From: Hydractinia symbiolongicarpus
Taxonomy: Eukaryota > Cnidaria > Hydrozoa > Anthoathecata > Hydractiniidae
DNA: 64,000 bases
Direction: 5' to 3'
NCBI RefSeq assembly: GCF_029227915.1
Contig: NC_079877.1
Location: forward strand, 14,383,351-14,447,350
Shown here: one piece after another, positions 1 through 8,990 of the stretch
How positions within the stretch are numbered: the stretch's first letter is position 1
Layout of the letters: the number at the start of each line of letters is the position of its first letter
Notes under the pieces: model-generated
Database searches by the model: none
Seen by the model: only the letters and a program-made list of their open reading frames with translations
Told to the model about the DNA's origin: nothing
Translations under genes and position numbers: made by a program

Positions 1-89
1 GTGCAAGGAGAATATTATTCCATGACAATAATTTACATGCATTTAAGATATTGTGGATATTGTGGATATGGGTGCAAATTATTTGAAAG

Positions 90-420
90 CATTATGTTGG
101 TGACAATATTTGTCCTACAGCAAGATTGCTTGCACAGTTCCATGCTTCTTGTACTACACAAATGAAAGAGGATATATTGTAGGAGTTAAAGAAGTCAGAT
201 TAACAAAAAAGAGTAATATTTGCTACAACTGCTCTAGGTGGTGGTGTTGATGCTCGAAATATATCTACTATTATTCACTTAAGTCCTCCATCAACATTAG
301 AGTGATTTGTGCAAGAAATTGGAAGAGAAGGAAGAAGTGGTGTAGCTTGTGATTCACTTTTGTATTTCAACATTTCTGATTTGGCATCTGGTATGGATTG
401 CTCTCTCAATGGCATTTTGC
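90..420 (+). pseudogene. RecQ-type DNA helicase fragment, decayed
   Basis: Reading + from about position 102 gives a superfamily-2 RecQ helicase C-terminal core: a stretch around ATTALGGGVDARNI (motif V region), then HLSPPSTLE, then QEIGREGRSG (motif VI arginine fingers) and a tail ending SLLYFN. Three in-frame stops interrupt it (after KEDIL, after KKSD and before FVQEIG), and the upstream frame is broken near position 86, so it cannot encode a working enzyme. Only the second helicase lobe is inside the window; the first may lie to the left. RecQ-like copies of this type are often multicopy in cnidarian genomes, so this is probably a dead copy of a repeated gene rather than the cellular RecQ orthologue (inference). 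Confidence 0.7.
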
Positions 421-528
421 TGATATATATTAAAAGGTTCATATGAAAGTTTGTTCTCTTTTTTAAAATCCTTAAAAATTATATCTGGAAACGAGTTTTG
501 GAACTAAAAACGAACACAACTCTTTAAC

Positions 529-560
529 GACGTTTCGGCCGTACGACGGCCATTTTCAAG
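529..560 (-). ncRNA. Hammerhead-ribozyme-like remnant in PLE 3' end (left arm)
   Basis: This is the mirror copy of the hammerhead-like motif at 1505-1536, in the left arm of the inverted repeat: GAAACGTC next to a GGCCGT/ACGGCC stem and a degenerate CTGANGA box. The same reservations apply. Confidence 0.35.
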
Positions 561-649
561 TATAGCTATTTACAATTGACAAATTCAACACTATATACAA
601 AATATCGTACGATATATCATCGTACGATCAAATATTCCGTAGGGGCAAG

Positions 650-913
650 TCAATTATCTGAAAATAGAAATAATGGCATTGATGCAATATTTCTATTAAG
701 AATTGGCTTATCCCTACGGATTAACAAGCTTTCCTTCAATTCCAAATCAAAATTATTAGATGCGGAGGAGATAATAGAAAAATTATCTAAAGATGGTCTA
801 TTTTTACAGAAAACAACATGCTCCAAAACCGCACTAGGGTTAATAGATTTGACGGATTTTCCAGTCAAGGCAGAAACGGCTATGTGTTCGCAGGCTCTAA
901 CTTTCAAATGTCG
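650..913 (-). pseudogene. PLE endonuclease C-terminal tail, truncated left copy
   Basis: On the minus strand this encodes KVRACEHIAVSALTGKSVKS and onward to a stop after LFLFSDN. It is the conserved region downstream of the GIY-YIG motif in Penelope-like elements (RACEH...SALTGK, then LLIRRDKPILNRNI). It is cut off at its 5' side exactly at the arm boundary (913), so the reverse transcriptase and GIY-YIG catalytic start are missing. It matches the right-hand copy almost base for base, with one visible difference giving Ile instead of Met after ACEH. Confidence 0.65.
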
Positions 914-927
914 AATGTCAAATTATT

Positions 928-1415
928 TTGCCATATTTGGGTAATATATCGTTGAAACTGCGAACTCACTTAGTTAAAACATTTGATAAGCATCTTCCGT
1001 GCTGTAAGCTTAGGGTTATTTTCAAATCGGGTTGCAGAATTGGCAATTTTTTCCGGTTTAAGGACCGTGTTTTTCAAAGGCTCTGCGTTCAAAAGTCGTA
1101 TATAAATATCAGTGTGATGGCTGCAATGCCATCTATTATGGGAAAACTATGCGACATTTGAAAGTTAGAGCCTGCGAACACATGGCCGTTTCTGCCTTGA
1201 CTGGAAAATCCGTCAAATCTATTAACCCTAGTGCGGTTTTGGAGCATGTTGTTTTCTGTAAAAATAGACCATCTTTAGATAATTTTTCTATTATCTCCTC
1301 CGCATCTAATAATTTTGATTTGGAATTGAAGGAAAGCTTGTTAATCCGTAGGGATAAGCCAATTCTTAATAGAAATATTGCATCAATGCCATTATTTCTA
1401 TTTTCAGATAATTGA
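928..1415 (+). pseudogene. PLE reverse-transcriptase end plus GIY-YIG endonuclease, frameshifted right copy
   Basis: The first part (928-~1070) reads PYLGNISLKLRTHLVKTF and on to FRFKDR, the linker between RT and endonuclease in Penelope-like elements. At a T run near 1070 the frame shifts. The other frame then reads VVYKYQCDGCNAIYYGKTMR, a GIY-YIG-type core (IYYGKT), and continues through the conserved RACEH and RRDKPILNRN blocks to the stop at 1413-1415. The RT catalytic palm is absent, so only the 3' third of the element remains. Function in the intact family is target nicking for retrotransposition; this copy is dead by truncation and frameshift. Confidence 0.65.
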
Positions 1416-1504
1416 CTTGCCCCTACGGAATATTTGATCGTACGATGATATATCGTACGATATTTTGTATATAGTGTTGAATTTGTCAATTGTAAATAGC
1501 TATA

Positions 1505-1536
1505 CTTGAAAATGGCCGTCGTACGGCCGAAACGTC
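1505..1536 (+). ncRNA. Hammerhead-ribozyme-like remnant in PLE 3' end (right arm)
   Basis: The 3' end of the PLE contains an imperfect CTGANGA-like box (cttgaaaat), a GGCCGT/ACGGCC stem, then GAAACGTC. PLEs are known to carry small hammerhead motifs in their terminal repeats, often acting as dimers through a palindromic ACGT stem III. The GAAAC-GTC part and stem II match that plan, but the conserved CUGANGA box is degenerate, so catalysis is doubtful here. Confidence 0.35.
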
Positions 1537-1569
1537 GTTAAAGAGTTGTGTTCGTTTTTAGTTCCAAAA

Positions 1570-2458
1570 GTCTGAACATACACACCAATTCAATCAAGTT
1601 ATGGAAACGAGTTTGAATATTTCTGTTAGTCTGCAAGTCATGCTATGCGATAAACCGAAAGAGTGTGACTTGCTATCTGTACTACCAGTAACAATAACTT
1701 CCTCCTTTGATCTACAAATATAAACTTGGTTATCTAACACATCATCTGTGGTGGGAAGCCTCCGCCTTTATGACTTTTTAATGATAGTCTTTAGCCTGTG
1801 GAAGGATCGCCCGTCGTACATATTCTCCCGCAATCGATAGTGTATTCTGATCCGCCTGTTGATCAAATACATTAAATTACGCGATATATATAATATAAAA
1901 ATTAAAAGAGATATAAGCATATAAGTATATAAATTTTCGTGTTGTTTTTTCAGAAAACGATTACTTATCGAAAAAAACTACCCATTACGAAGAACTTTTT
2001 TTAACTTTTTTTGTGTTATTGAGAATGCGCAATATAAAACACATAATAAGGGAGGATATGCAATGTATTCGGTTGATACTGCCGCACTTTCGACAGGGAA
2101 CTAACTACCCGTTACGTTCTTATATTATTTCACACATTTTGGCATCATACTTTCTCTCCACATAAACAAGACAAATGATACATGGACATTTAACCTCGAT
2201 CCCACACCTATTGTCTATTTTTCCATGTTGGAGCGTCGATAAGAAACAAAAATCCCTGGGAATGAGGTTGATGGCCATTATGATTTTCGATTGGAACTCT
2301 GGTGTGAATACTTTCAATCTCGATATCCAAACTGGAGTGCGTTAATGTGTTATTTTCTGAAGAAAAAAACCATCAAGGTGATGATAATACAAAAAACGTT
2401 GTTTCAACTTCCTTTCTTAAGTGATAATATTGCCAGACTTATGTCGCAGCTCATAAAC
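1570..2458. other. Intergenic, no gene seen
   Basis: AT-rich sequence without a supported coding region. Near 2235-2270 it contains the end motif ccctgggaatgaggttg, a divergent solo copy of the terminus shared by the dispersed hairpin elements seen elsewhere in the window. Confidence 0.4.
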
Positions 2459-2735
2459 AAGTAAGTAAGTAACGGGAGGTTTTAACATCCTTAGGGATTC
2501 CATCCTAACAGCTGAACTTTCCTCCATTTCGACTGTAACTATGTAACACTACCGCTAGAGATGCGTATAGCATTGCTCTAACTTGCTGGCCTTACGCACA
2601 AGCCGGTTAGCGGTCAGTAGATGACATTAATGGGCTGACAACACTACATTTAGAGTGCGCTGAAGTTGAAGGGACTCGAACCTAAAACCATATGATTACA
2701 AGCCGAATGCGCTACCACTACATCATCTCCGCATA
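2459..2735 (-). mobile_element. tRNA-derived SINE
   Basis: Read on the minus strand from 2735, the head looks like a tRNA: an A-box region (tgtagtggtagcgcattcgg) and a B box (ggttcgagtccc, plus-strand 2671-2683). A unique body follows, ending in a short (TTAC)n tail at 2459-2472. The tRNA-like part resembles a threonine-type tRNA (tgt in the anticodon position) but the stems are imperfect and a body and tail follow, which fits a SINE better than a working tRNA gene. Confidence 0.6.
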
Positions 2736-3110
2736 TAACAAAACAAAAAAAATAAGAAAGAAGAAACATTACGATAAGCAATAAAGCTTTCTTCCAGCTA
2801 TTTTTTAAATGCTTGCTGTTGCATACATTGCAATGGTTCAAAGATAATAAATAAAATTAAAAAGACGATAAAAGTTGATGTTGTGTTGATCTACCACTCA
2901 AACTGAACAAACTGAAGATTTAGTGTACATGTACAACTTTTTATACCCTACGCAGAAAACGTGTTCCGACATTTAACCGACAATTGTTGTACAGAACTAA
3001 AGGAACATAGTTTCCCGACTATTCTGCAAACGTCAGGAACGACGCGAGAAATAATTGCCCTCTGTTGTCGGTAGAAAATCAATTAACCAATCAAAGTGCG
3101 AAAAAAACTC

Positions 3111-3178
3111 ATTCTTGTCCCCAGAGCTCTTTGAAATTAAGATCGAGTTTATCTCAAAGAAGTCCGGGGTTGAGAAGG
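3111..3178. repeat. Short hairpin (MITE-like) element
   Basis: The sequence from cattcttgtccccagagctc to gtccggggttgagaagg is an imperfect inverted repeat of about 68 bp with a loop in the middle. A better-preserved relative sits at 12931-13007 with the same arms (ctcgaccccaaagctctttg). It is too small to code for anything; it is probably a miniature inverted-repeat element. Confidence 0.5.
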
Positions 3179-3756
3179 GGGAAAGCGTAACTAGTGCATA
3201 GAATCAGATTTGTTCAATTGTTTAGAAATCTGCTCTCGAATGTAGGTGCTTTTTAATTAAAAACTTGTTTTAGTCTTCTTGTTTTCAAGAAAGACTAAAT
3301 TGAGAACTTATCCAAACCGCATATGCTAGCTAGGCATAATTTTCTCACACGCATAGTCGAAAGATCAAAAACTGAAAGACTCGACCTGTCTACTAAACAA
3401 ATCATTTTCTAAAATCAGTATTCGGTATACTTCAACCTAGTTCTCAGCGCCTGTTGATTTTTTTATATACCGTCCGTCTGATGTCAAAAAGGATACAAGG
3501 TGCCCTGGGGACGAGGTTGGGTTATTTTTTATAGTATTGAGATTCCACACTCGTTCCTATTACGAAGCGGTACGTTCTTCAGAAAGAAAATATGCCCCGG
3601 GAACGTTGATCCCGACAACTGTTAAAATCGAAGTAATTGAAACAACACAAAAAGCACCTCGTTTCCAGGACCTGTTTATATCGGGACGGCGATACAAGCT
3701 GTCTTGGGGAAAGTTGCAACTCCAAGAAAAATTATTACCATTTACTCCTAGAGGTT

Positions 3757-3815
3757 CTCTCGTTCCCAGGGTTTTTGTCCCTCTTTCATATCAAGGCAAA
3801 AACTCTGGGGACGAG
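3757..3815. repeat. Short hairpin (MITE-like) element
   Basis: Arms ctcgttcccagggtttttg and caaaaactctggggacgag pair with two mismatches around a 20-base loop. The arm end (CTCG..CCCAG / CTGGGGACGAG) is the terminus shared by the hairpin family found at 63552, 63853, 39002-39432, 3490-3520 and other places in the window. The surrounding 3537-3890 open frame simply reads through this hairpin and has no protein features, so it is not called as a gene. Confidence 0.5.
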
Positions 3816-4162
3816 GATGCCCCTAAACGTAAAAAAGGAAATCAATTGTTAAGTAGACGTTGTCTGTGTTATTTGTGTTTTCTTAAATAATAAATAAACA
3901 AAAATAATACTTTTAAAGTTCGCCTTCTTTCACTTTCTCAATCTATTTATACTTCTTACTTTCGACAAATTAAAATTGACAACCTCATCTCCTCCACTTT
4001 TTATTATGGCTAGAAAACACAGCGTCATTAAAAAGAAAATAGCACTGGATACAAGGTTGTAAAACTAATCGGCGACCTCATTAAAAGCATATTTATATTA
4101 ATAACAAAAAAATTGTCTTAGTGTTAGTAGTGAGGAACATAAAAACAGCAACAGTAAAAAGT

Positions 4163-6748
4163 ATGGAAAACGACAGTGACATGGAATCTGATTCAACAGA
4201 AGAATCTGACATACTTATAGAACTGATTTTAAACCAATCTCCGATAAAAGATATAAAAGAAAGCCTTGAGAACAAAACAGATTTAAATTACTGTTTTAAT
4301 GGTTGGAGTCCACTGCATTATGCTACTTCCTTAAACAACATCGAGCTCTGTCGTTTGCTTGTTCAACTGGGTAGCAATGTAAACTTTGTCGCGAAAAGCG
4401 CTCCTTCGCGCGAGTTCCTTAACTATGGACACTCGCCGTTTGCTATCTCCTGTTCACGAACAACTCGCATGGAAATATTTCATCTGTTTTTGGAAAACGA
4501 TGGAGACGTAAATTCTGCAGATCCTTATTGTGAAAAAACTCCATTAATGCACGTTGTCTATGAACCTGATAAAGATGAAGATCTTTGTTCTATCGAAATA
4601 CAAAATACAAAATTGGAGAGCCTATTACAAAAGGGTGCAGACTTTAACGAAACAGATAGAATGGGTAAAAATGTTCTTCACTTTTTTAATTTATATACGG
4701 AAACGGAAGAGGAGGAAAGTATTGCCTTGAAAATGATTCGATTAATAATTGATCAAGGTATTGAGTTTGACAAAACAGATATCTGGGGTAACACACCATT
4801 AAGAAACTTCAGTGAAGATCTCCGACCGCGAAGAATGTCTATGCTTATTAAACACGGTGCTAATATTAATGCAACACTTAGTAGGGACGATAGCACCATG
4901 ATACACTCATTGAGTTACTTACGCAGTGAAGATTATGTTACTGATTTTTACAGGAGACTGCAAGAGTCTTTAGAAGTTCTTACAAATGCAGGATTAGGTA
5001 TAAATACAAGTACAACAATTACTGGCGATACTCTGTTACATGAGATTGTATCAGGAGAATTGAAAGCTTTGACAATACAAAAAGTCATTGAGTGGGGCGC
5101 AGATGTCAATCAAAAAAACTGTTTTGGTTACACGCCTTTGCACACATCATTAATTTACAAAGAAAAGCTCCGCCCATCATTATCGTATCCAGAGGAAGTG
5201 AAGAACAGAATCGAAGTATCTAGAGTCCTCTTGGAAAATGGAGCTGACATTAATACCAGAGACATTAATCAAATGACACCTTTAATGGGGGCTGCGAAGG
5301 AGAATAATTTTCATAGTGTTAAGCTTTGCATTGAATGTCGAGCAGACGTCAACGCTATTGACAAATTTGGGCGCACTGCACTCCACCATTGTTTCTTTTT
5401 TCTCGCTGACGAAGATGAAAGCAAAATTCAGCAGAAAGAGATTTCAGAAAAGTTGCTAAAATCTGGAATTGATGTCAACATAAGGGACAGAAATGGATGC
5501 AATGCGGCTTACTACATTAAATTTCTGCACGAAGGTATGCAAAAACGATTGTCGGGTATCTTAGTGAAACTTCACGGGAAAACTGAGAGTAGTAATGAAA
5601 AGCTTACAGCTGATTTCTCATGGGAGAATTACAAGTTCAAATTAGAAGATCTTTCAAATTTTTTCAACCTAAAAAATGAAGAAAAAGTATCAGTCTCGGT
5701 AGACAGTACGAAGGTTTTTGAAATTATTGACACAGCCGGTATTGGTGCAGCAGATAGGCTCCCAGAAACGTCTAAAATCAACGAAAAAGTCGAAAAATTG
5801 GTCCAAAAGTTCTCTGAAGTAATGACATATCAATACTCTTTGAAGTGCACGTCTCTTATCTCAGGTGGAGTTTCAGAAGGGTCAAAAGTTGCTTTTCCAG
5901 ACGAATTTGACTACTTACTTATCTGTGAAGATTTGTCTAATGATGTGGAGCCGGAATTGGGGGAAGACACAGAAGCTGGATTTGTAAATTTAAAGTGTGA
6001 ATATGGGTACTTTAGTATATCGAAATTCACACCCAGATTCAGCAAGCTGGCTTTTAATGCATTAAGTGCGATGGAACAAGACTTTAATGAGATTTATTGG
6101 ACTCCAAATAAATACGGTAGTCAAACCGATATGGAACGTGGGGATAATGAAGCAAACTTTCTCATTACCTTGGAATATCCGTCTATAAACATTGGTCAGT
6201 TTAAAATCACAGTTGACATTGTTCCAGTAATCAGTTTGCCATCAGATTTTTGGCCTGATCAAATGGATGTAACATATAAAGCTGCCGAAGGAAAGTTGTA
6301 TGCTTTGCTTATGAAATGTCCAGGTGATGATGAAAATGATATAGTACAAACACGAATCTCAACATCATCCCTTGAAACCAACATCATTAAGAACCTCCCC
6401 AAACACGTGAAGAATGCATTTATTGCTCTGAAAGCATTAAGAGAGATCTCCCTGGCACACAATAAAGACTGGTATTCTGTTGATACATACATTCTTAAAA
6501 GTGCTTTACTGAAATACGTTTCTTCACACGTCGAACATTCGATGGAAGCACAAACTGAATCATCCAAGATTTTAAATGCAATGCATGGTATTTTATCATG
6601 TGTTGACGCTAAATCCTTTTTCTTTCCAGAAGTTTCACTACGAGAAACCGATAATGAGTTTATTTATTATCTGCAAGATAATGAAAGAAAGGAATTTCTT
6701 CAACAGTTGAAGGGATTTTTGAAGGAAACCTTCTCTATTTCCATTTAG
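4163..6748 (+). CDS. Ankyrin-repeat protein with C-terminal Mab-21/cGAS-like nucleotidyltransferase domain (ANK-cGLR)
   Basis: A single open frame of 861 aa with no introns. The first ATG in a normal context (4163, MENDSD) is chosen. Residues 1-40 are acidic; about 44-455 hold eight or nine ankyrin repeats (for example GWSPLHYA, GYTPLHTS, MTPLMGAA, GRTALHHC with GADVN-type turns). Residues about 515-861 form a Mab-21/cGAS-type fold: the GG-containing turn (SLISGGVSEGSK), then FPDEFDYLL with E581 and D583, and the third acidic residue D685 in FKITVDIVPVI. So the metal-binding triad of cGAS-like receptors is intact. No zinc-ribbon Cys/His cluster like vertebrate cGAS is visible. Family knowledge: cGLRs sense foreign nucleic acid or other ligands and make cyclic dinucleotides for STING; ankyrin fusions occur in invertebrates. 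The ligand and product here are unknown. It sits alone in transposon-rich DNA. Confidence 0.85.
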   Translation: MENDSDMESDSTEESDILIELILNQSPIKDIKESLENKTDLNYCFNGWSPLHYATSLNNIELCRLLVQLGSNVNFVAKSAPSREFLNYGHSPFAISCSRTTRMEIFHLFLENDGDVNSADPYCEKTPLMHVVYEPDKDEDLCSIEIQNTKLESLLQKGADFNETDRMGKNVLHFFNLYTETEEEESIALKMIRLIIDQGIEFDKTDIWGNTPLRNFSEDLRPRRMSMLIKHGANINATLSRDDSTMIHSLSYLRSEDYVTDFYRRLQESLEVLTNAGLGINTSTTITGDTLLHEIVSGELKALTIQKVIEWGADVNQKNCFGYTPLHTSLIYKEKLRPSLSYPEEVKNRIEVSRVLLENGADINTRDINQMTPLMGAAKENNFHSVKLCIECRADVNAIDKFGRTALHHCFFFLADEDESKIQQKEISEKLLKSGIDVNIRDRNGCNAAYYIKFLHEGMQKRLSGILVKLHGKTESSNEKLTADFSWENYKFKLEDLSNFFNLKNEEKVSVSVDSTKVFEIIDTAGIGAADRLPETSKINEKVEKLVQKFSEVMTYQYSLKCTSLISGGVSEGSKVAFPDEFDYLLICEDLSNDVEPELGEDTEAGFVNLKCEYGYFSISKFTPRFSKLAFNALSAMEQDFNEIYWTPNKYGSQTDMERGDNEANFLITLEYPSINIGQFKITVDIVPVISLPSDFWPDQMDVTYKAAEGKLYALLMKCPGDDENDIVQTRISTSSLETNIIKNLPKHVKNAFIALKALREISLAHNKDWYSVDTYILKSALLKYVSSHVEHSMEAQTESSKILNAMHGILSCVDAKSFFFPEVSLRETDNEFIYYLQDNERKEFLQQLKGFLKETFSISI

Positions 6749-6789
6749 CACCTTGTGTTTTTATACCTTTAGTCACTTACATATTTTTT

Positions 6790-7112
6790 ATATAAGCATG
6801 AATCCGTAGGCTCAAATTTGGTCATTTTTTAAGCATATGGTAAGCATTATGTGAAGCCTAAGAAGATGTTGTGAAGTTTGTAGTGCGATTTAAGTTGTAA
6901 TTACTGATGTTTAAAATTTAAATACAATATTTTGTTTTCAAATAAGCATATTTTGAGCTTGATAATGTGTTTTTCATAAGCATATTTTAACAAATATTTT
7001 TGCTATTTAGCATAACCTAAGCATATATTGAGCCTGATAAAGACCTTTTCAGAAGCATCCTTAAGCCTTATTTTGGCATTTCAATTGCTTATAAAAAGCA
7101 TGTATTAAGGAA
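6790..7112. repeat. Degenerate AAGCAT-rich stretch downstream of ANK-cGLR
   Basis: The hexamer AAGCAT, often as TAAGCATAT, recurs at least eight times within about 320 bp, several times followed by ttgag-c-tgataa. The spacing is irregular, so it is not a clean tandem array. It begins about 40 bp after the stop codon, so it would lie in the 3' UTR if the transcript runs that far. Confidence 0.4.
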
Positions 7113-7486
7113 GATATAGTATAATGCTTATAAATGTATTTTTAAAAGACTCACTGGCACTTTTCAGGTGTTTTTCTCCATTTTCCATGCTTTTCTAAAT
7201 CTGTACTGCCCTTTCTAGATTTTTACATTATAGACCCTACGCACTGGAGGTTGCTCAATATCTTCTGACTAGTCAATATTAGACGACATACGTTTCTTTG
7301 GTAAACAATACCTTTTTTTAATTAGTATAGCATCACCCACATGTATGCTTATTTTTTTCACATTTTGTGTTAACGATTCGCTTATTTCACACAATTTCTT
7401 TCTAATTTCATTTCTATTAACTCATTTTATTTACTAATTAATTTCTTATTTTATCCAAGTTTTTTTGCCGTTTCTTGTAAAGAACG
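7113..7486. other. AT-rich intergenic stretch
   Basis: T-rich sequence with no coding, RNA or clear repeat signal. Confidence 0.3.
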
Positions 7487-7585
7487 ATGGTGAATAAAAC
7501 ATTTTTACTCTTATCTTGTTTCTTTTTGATCTTTTATCATGAAGTTCTGTACAACAATATTGCTTGGGAAAATCTATCGCCTATG
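7487..7585 (+). CDS. Possible first exon encoding a signal peptide
   Basis: ATG at 7487 opens 33 codons beginning MVNKTFLLLSCFFLIFYHEV, a good signal-peptide shape (basic start, long hydrophobic core), and ends at a consensus donor ctatg|gtaaga (GT at 7586) in phase 0. No matching downstream exon was recognised before the next gene. It may therefore be a real 5' exon of an unrecognised secreted protein, a relic, or chance. Confidence 0.25.
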
Positions 7586-7737
7586 GTAAGATTATTTAAT
7601 TTTTATTTTTTCTCAAAACTCATTTACATGAGTAAGTCTTGAGAAATCTTAATCCATTTATGCTTGTCATGGCATTTCAAGTTACGTTGTGTGATTTAGG
7701 TTTTTTCATATACTAGATTGATGTTATCCTTGCAAAT

Positions 7738-8022
7738 ATCGAGGGATCGAGGGATGTACCCTGTCTATTATTTCCAAGAGGAGGCATGGCCTAGATAGGG
7801 AGTCCAAGAGTATTTCAAGCTCCTTTTGAGCTATGCAGACTCAATTAGGGTCCGCGATATATCAGAAAACTCCCTACAATATCCCAAGGCCCACATAGTG
7901 TACCATTTTTTCAATTTTGCTCACATGGCTTGAGTTAACCCATGTTGAATCACCACCAAAGGGAATAGAACCCCGGTCGCCCGCACAAAGTGTGAGAGCT
8001 ATAACTACTAAGCTACGGCGCC
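7738..8022 (-). mobile_element. tRNA-derived SINE (family 2)
   Basis: Read from 8022 leftward, the head has A-box-like tagcttagtagttatagctc and B-box-like ggggttctattccc, followed by a body. A second, partly decayed copy of the body lies in the opposite orientation at 8826-8990, which helps define the family. The stretch agctacggcgcc at 8011-8022 is the SINE head. Confidence 0.6.
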
Positions 8023-8825
8023 TATTACGCCCTGTTGTCTATCTATAAATTACTTGAAATTGCCATTCGTGCAAGCTGTCATATTAATTCAAGTCAGTTC
8101 ACGAAAAACTGAGAAAGTAGATGGAGGTTGTATACCAGAGTGAATAAATTCTTTGCTCCTCATACATTTTTGTTGATAAAATGTTAGCTAGATAGCTGTC
8201 TAGATTTTGCGCATGTTTTGAGCAGAACCGGAGAAAAGTTGCAGCGACTGACTTGTATGGAGCTATAGCCAACTAAGGGGGAGTTCCTTAGCAAGCATAT
8301 TTGCGAAAAAATATTACACCACACGAGAAAAGCCATTATCACGAAAGAATAGTATCCCACGGTGAACACCGTAAACGAAACATTGTCCAACAAGTATCTT
8401 CCAACTCTTGTTTTTCATGTGATTTTTTGTCAAACACTTGCAAATTCTTTGTTACAGAGCATTCATAAAATACGTTGAAAAGCTCTAAGTAAAATCCAAA
8501 ATTTGTCGTAATTATTCCCGCCAATTTGGTTTACTATGTCGATGAAAAGTCAAAACAACGCCTTTTTCACGTAAAAGCCTGGCATGAATTTTATTTCCGT
8601 CGTAGATTAAAATTTATGGAAAGGCTATAAAGTTTGTATCGTCGTTTTCAATGCGATAACGTATTTCAGTCTACGGTGTGCTACTACAACATGGAAGATT
8701 AAATAATGCTTGTAGTTTTTCCTTCATCCCTCGAAAATCTTGAACGGAAACATCATTTTTAAAAGAATCCTTTCCTGAATATCTTAGCGCGATTCAATAT
8801 GGGCGAGTGCATGCTACTGAAAGCT
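8023..8825. other. Intergenic, no gene seen
   Basis: Overlapping minus-strand open frames at 8184-8524 show no domain, no intron signals and no conserved motif. Nothing else is recognised. Confidence 0.3.
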
Positions 8826-8990
8826 CCAGGTTAACTCCACCGATGTGAGTGAAATGAGGTAGATCAGTTGGGTGTGTGCGTAGCTAAAAATGAGCATCAA
8901 ATACTCCAGGACTCTCCATCTAAGCCATGGCCACTCCTGGAAATAATAAGCAGGATAAATCCCTAGATATTTGTGAGACTTGCTATGTAA
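8826..8990 (+). mobile_element. SINE family 2, 5'-truncated copy
   Basis: The segment matches the reverse complement of 7738-7930: ttaactc...gtgag, then tagct..aa..gagc...aaatactc, ggactc.c.atctaag.ccatg, cctggaaataata and catccctagatattt correspond block by block. The tRNA-like head is absent. It is inverted relative to the copy 1 kb upstream. Confidence 0.55.

Larger units (their letters stand above)
496..1569. mobile_element. Penelope-like retroelement remnant in inverted (foldback) arrangement
   Basis: Two 418-bp arms, 496-913 and 1152-1569, are reverse complements with at most a few differences, separated by 238 bp. Each arm encodes the C-terminal tail of a Penelope-like element (PLE) GIY-YIG endonuclease followed by the element 3' untranslated end. 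The two copies point away from each other, with 3' ends outward. The spacer carries the adjoining upstream coding part of the right copy only. Complex partial inverted copies are a known feature of PLE insertions. A 13-base sequence, tggaaacgagttt, occurs just outside the left end (486-498) and 33 bp beyond the right end (1602-1614). It may be part of a target duplication or chance. Confidence 0.7.
2736..4162. other. Intergenic and 5' flank of the ANK-cGLR gene
   Basis: Apart from the two hairpin elements and a solo element terminus (tgccctggggacgaggttg, about 3500-3520) no gene is seen. The 150 bases before the ANK-cGLR start are very AT-rich (tatttatattaataac), a plausible but unproven core promoter. 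Confidence 0.3.

Noticed and set aside
576-1489. Two identical open frames of about 120 codons (576-944 plus, 1136-1489 minus)
   Set aside because: They are the antisense of the Penelope-like endonuclease tail in each arm; the sense strand shows the known conserved blocks.
2650-2735. A functional tRNA-Thr gene
   Set aside because: Acceptor and D stems do not pair well, no T-run terminator follows, and a SINE body and TTAC tail are attached.
3537-3890. 117-codon open frame
   Set aside because: It reads through a hairpin element and ends in low-complexity sequence; no domain, no splice signals, no start context.
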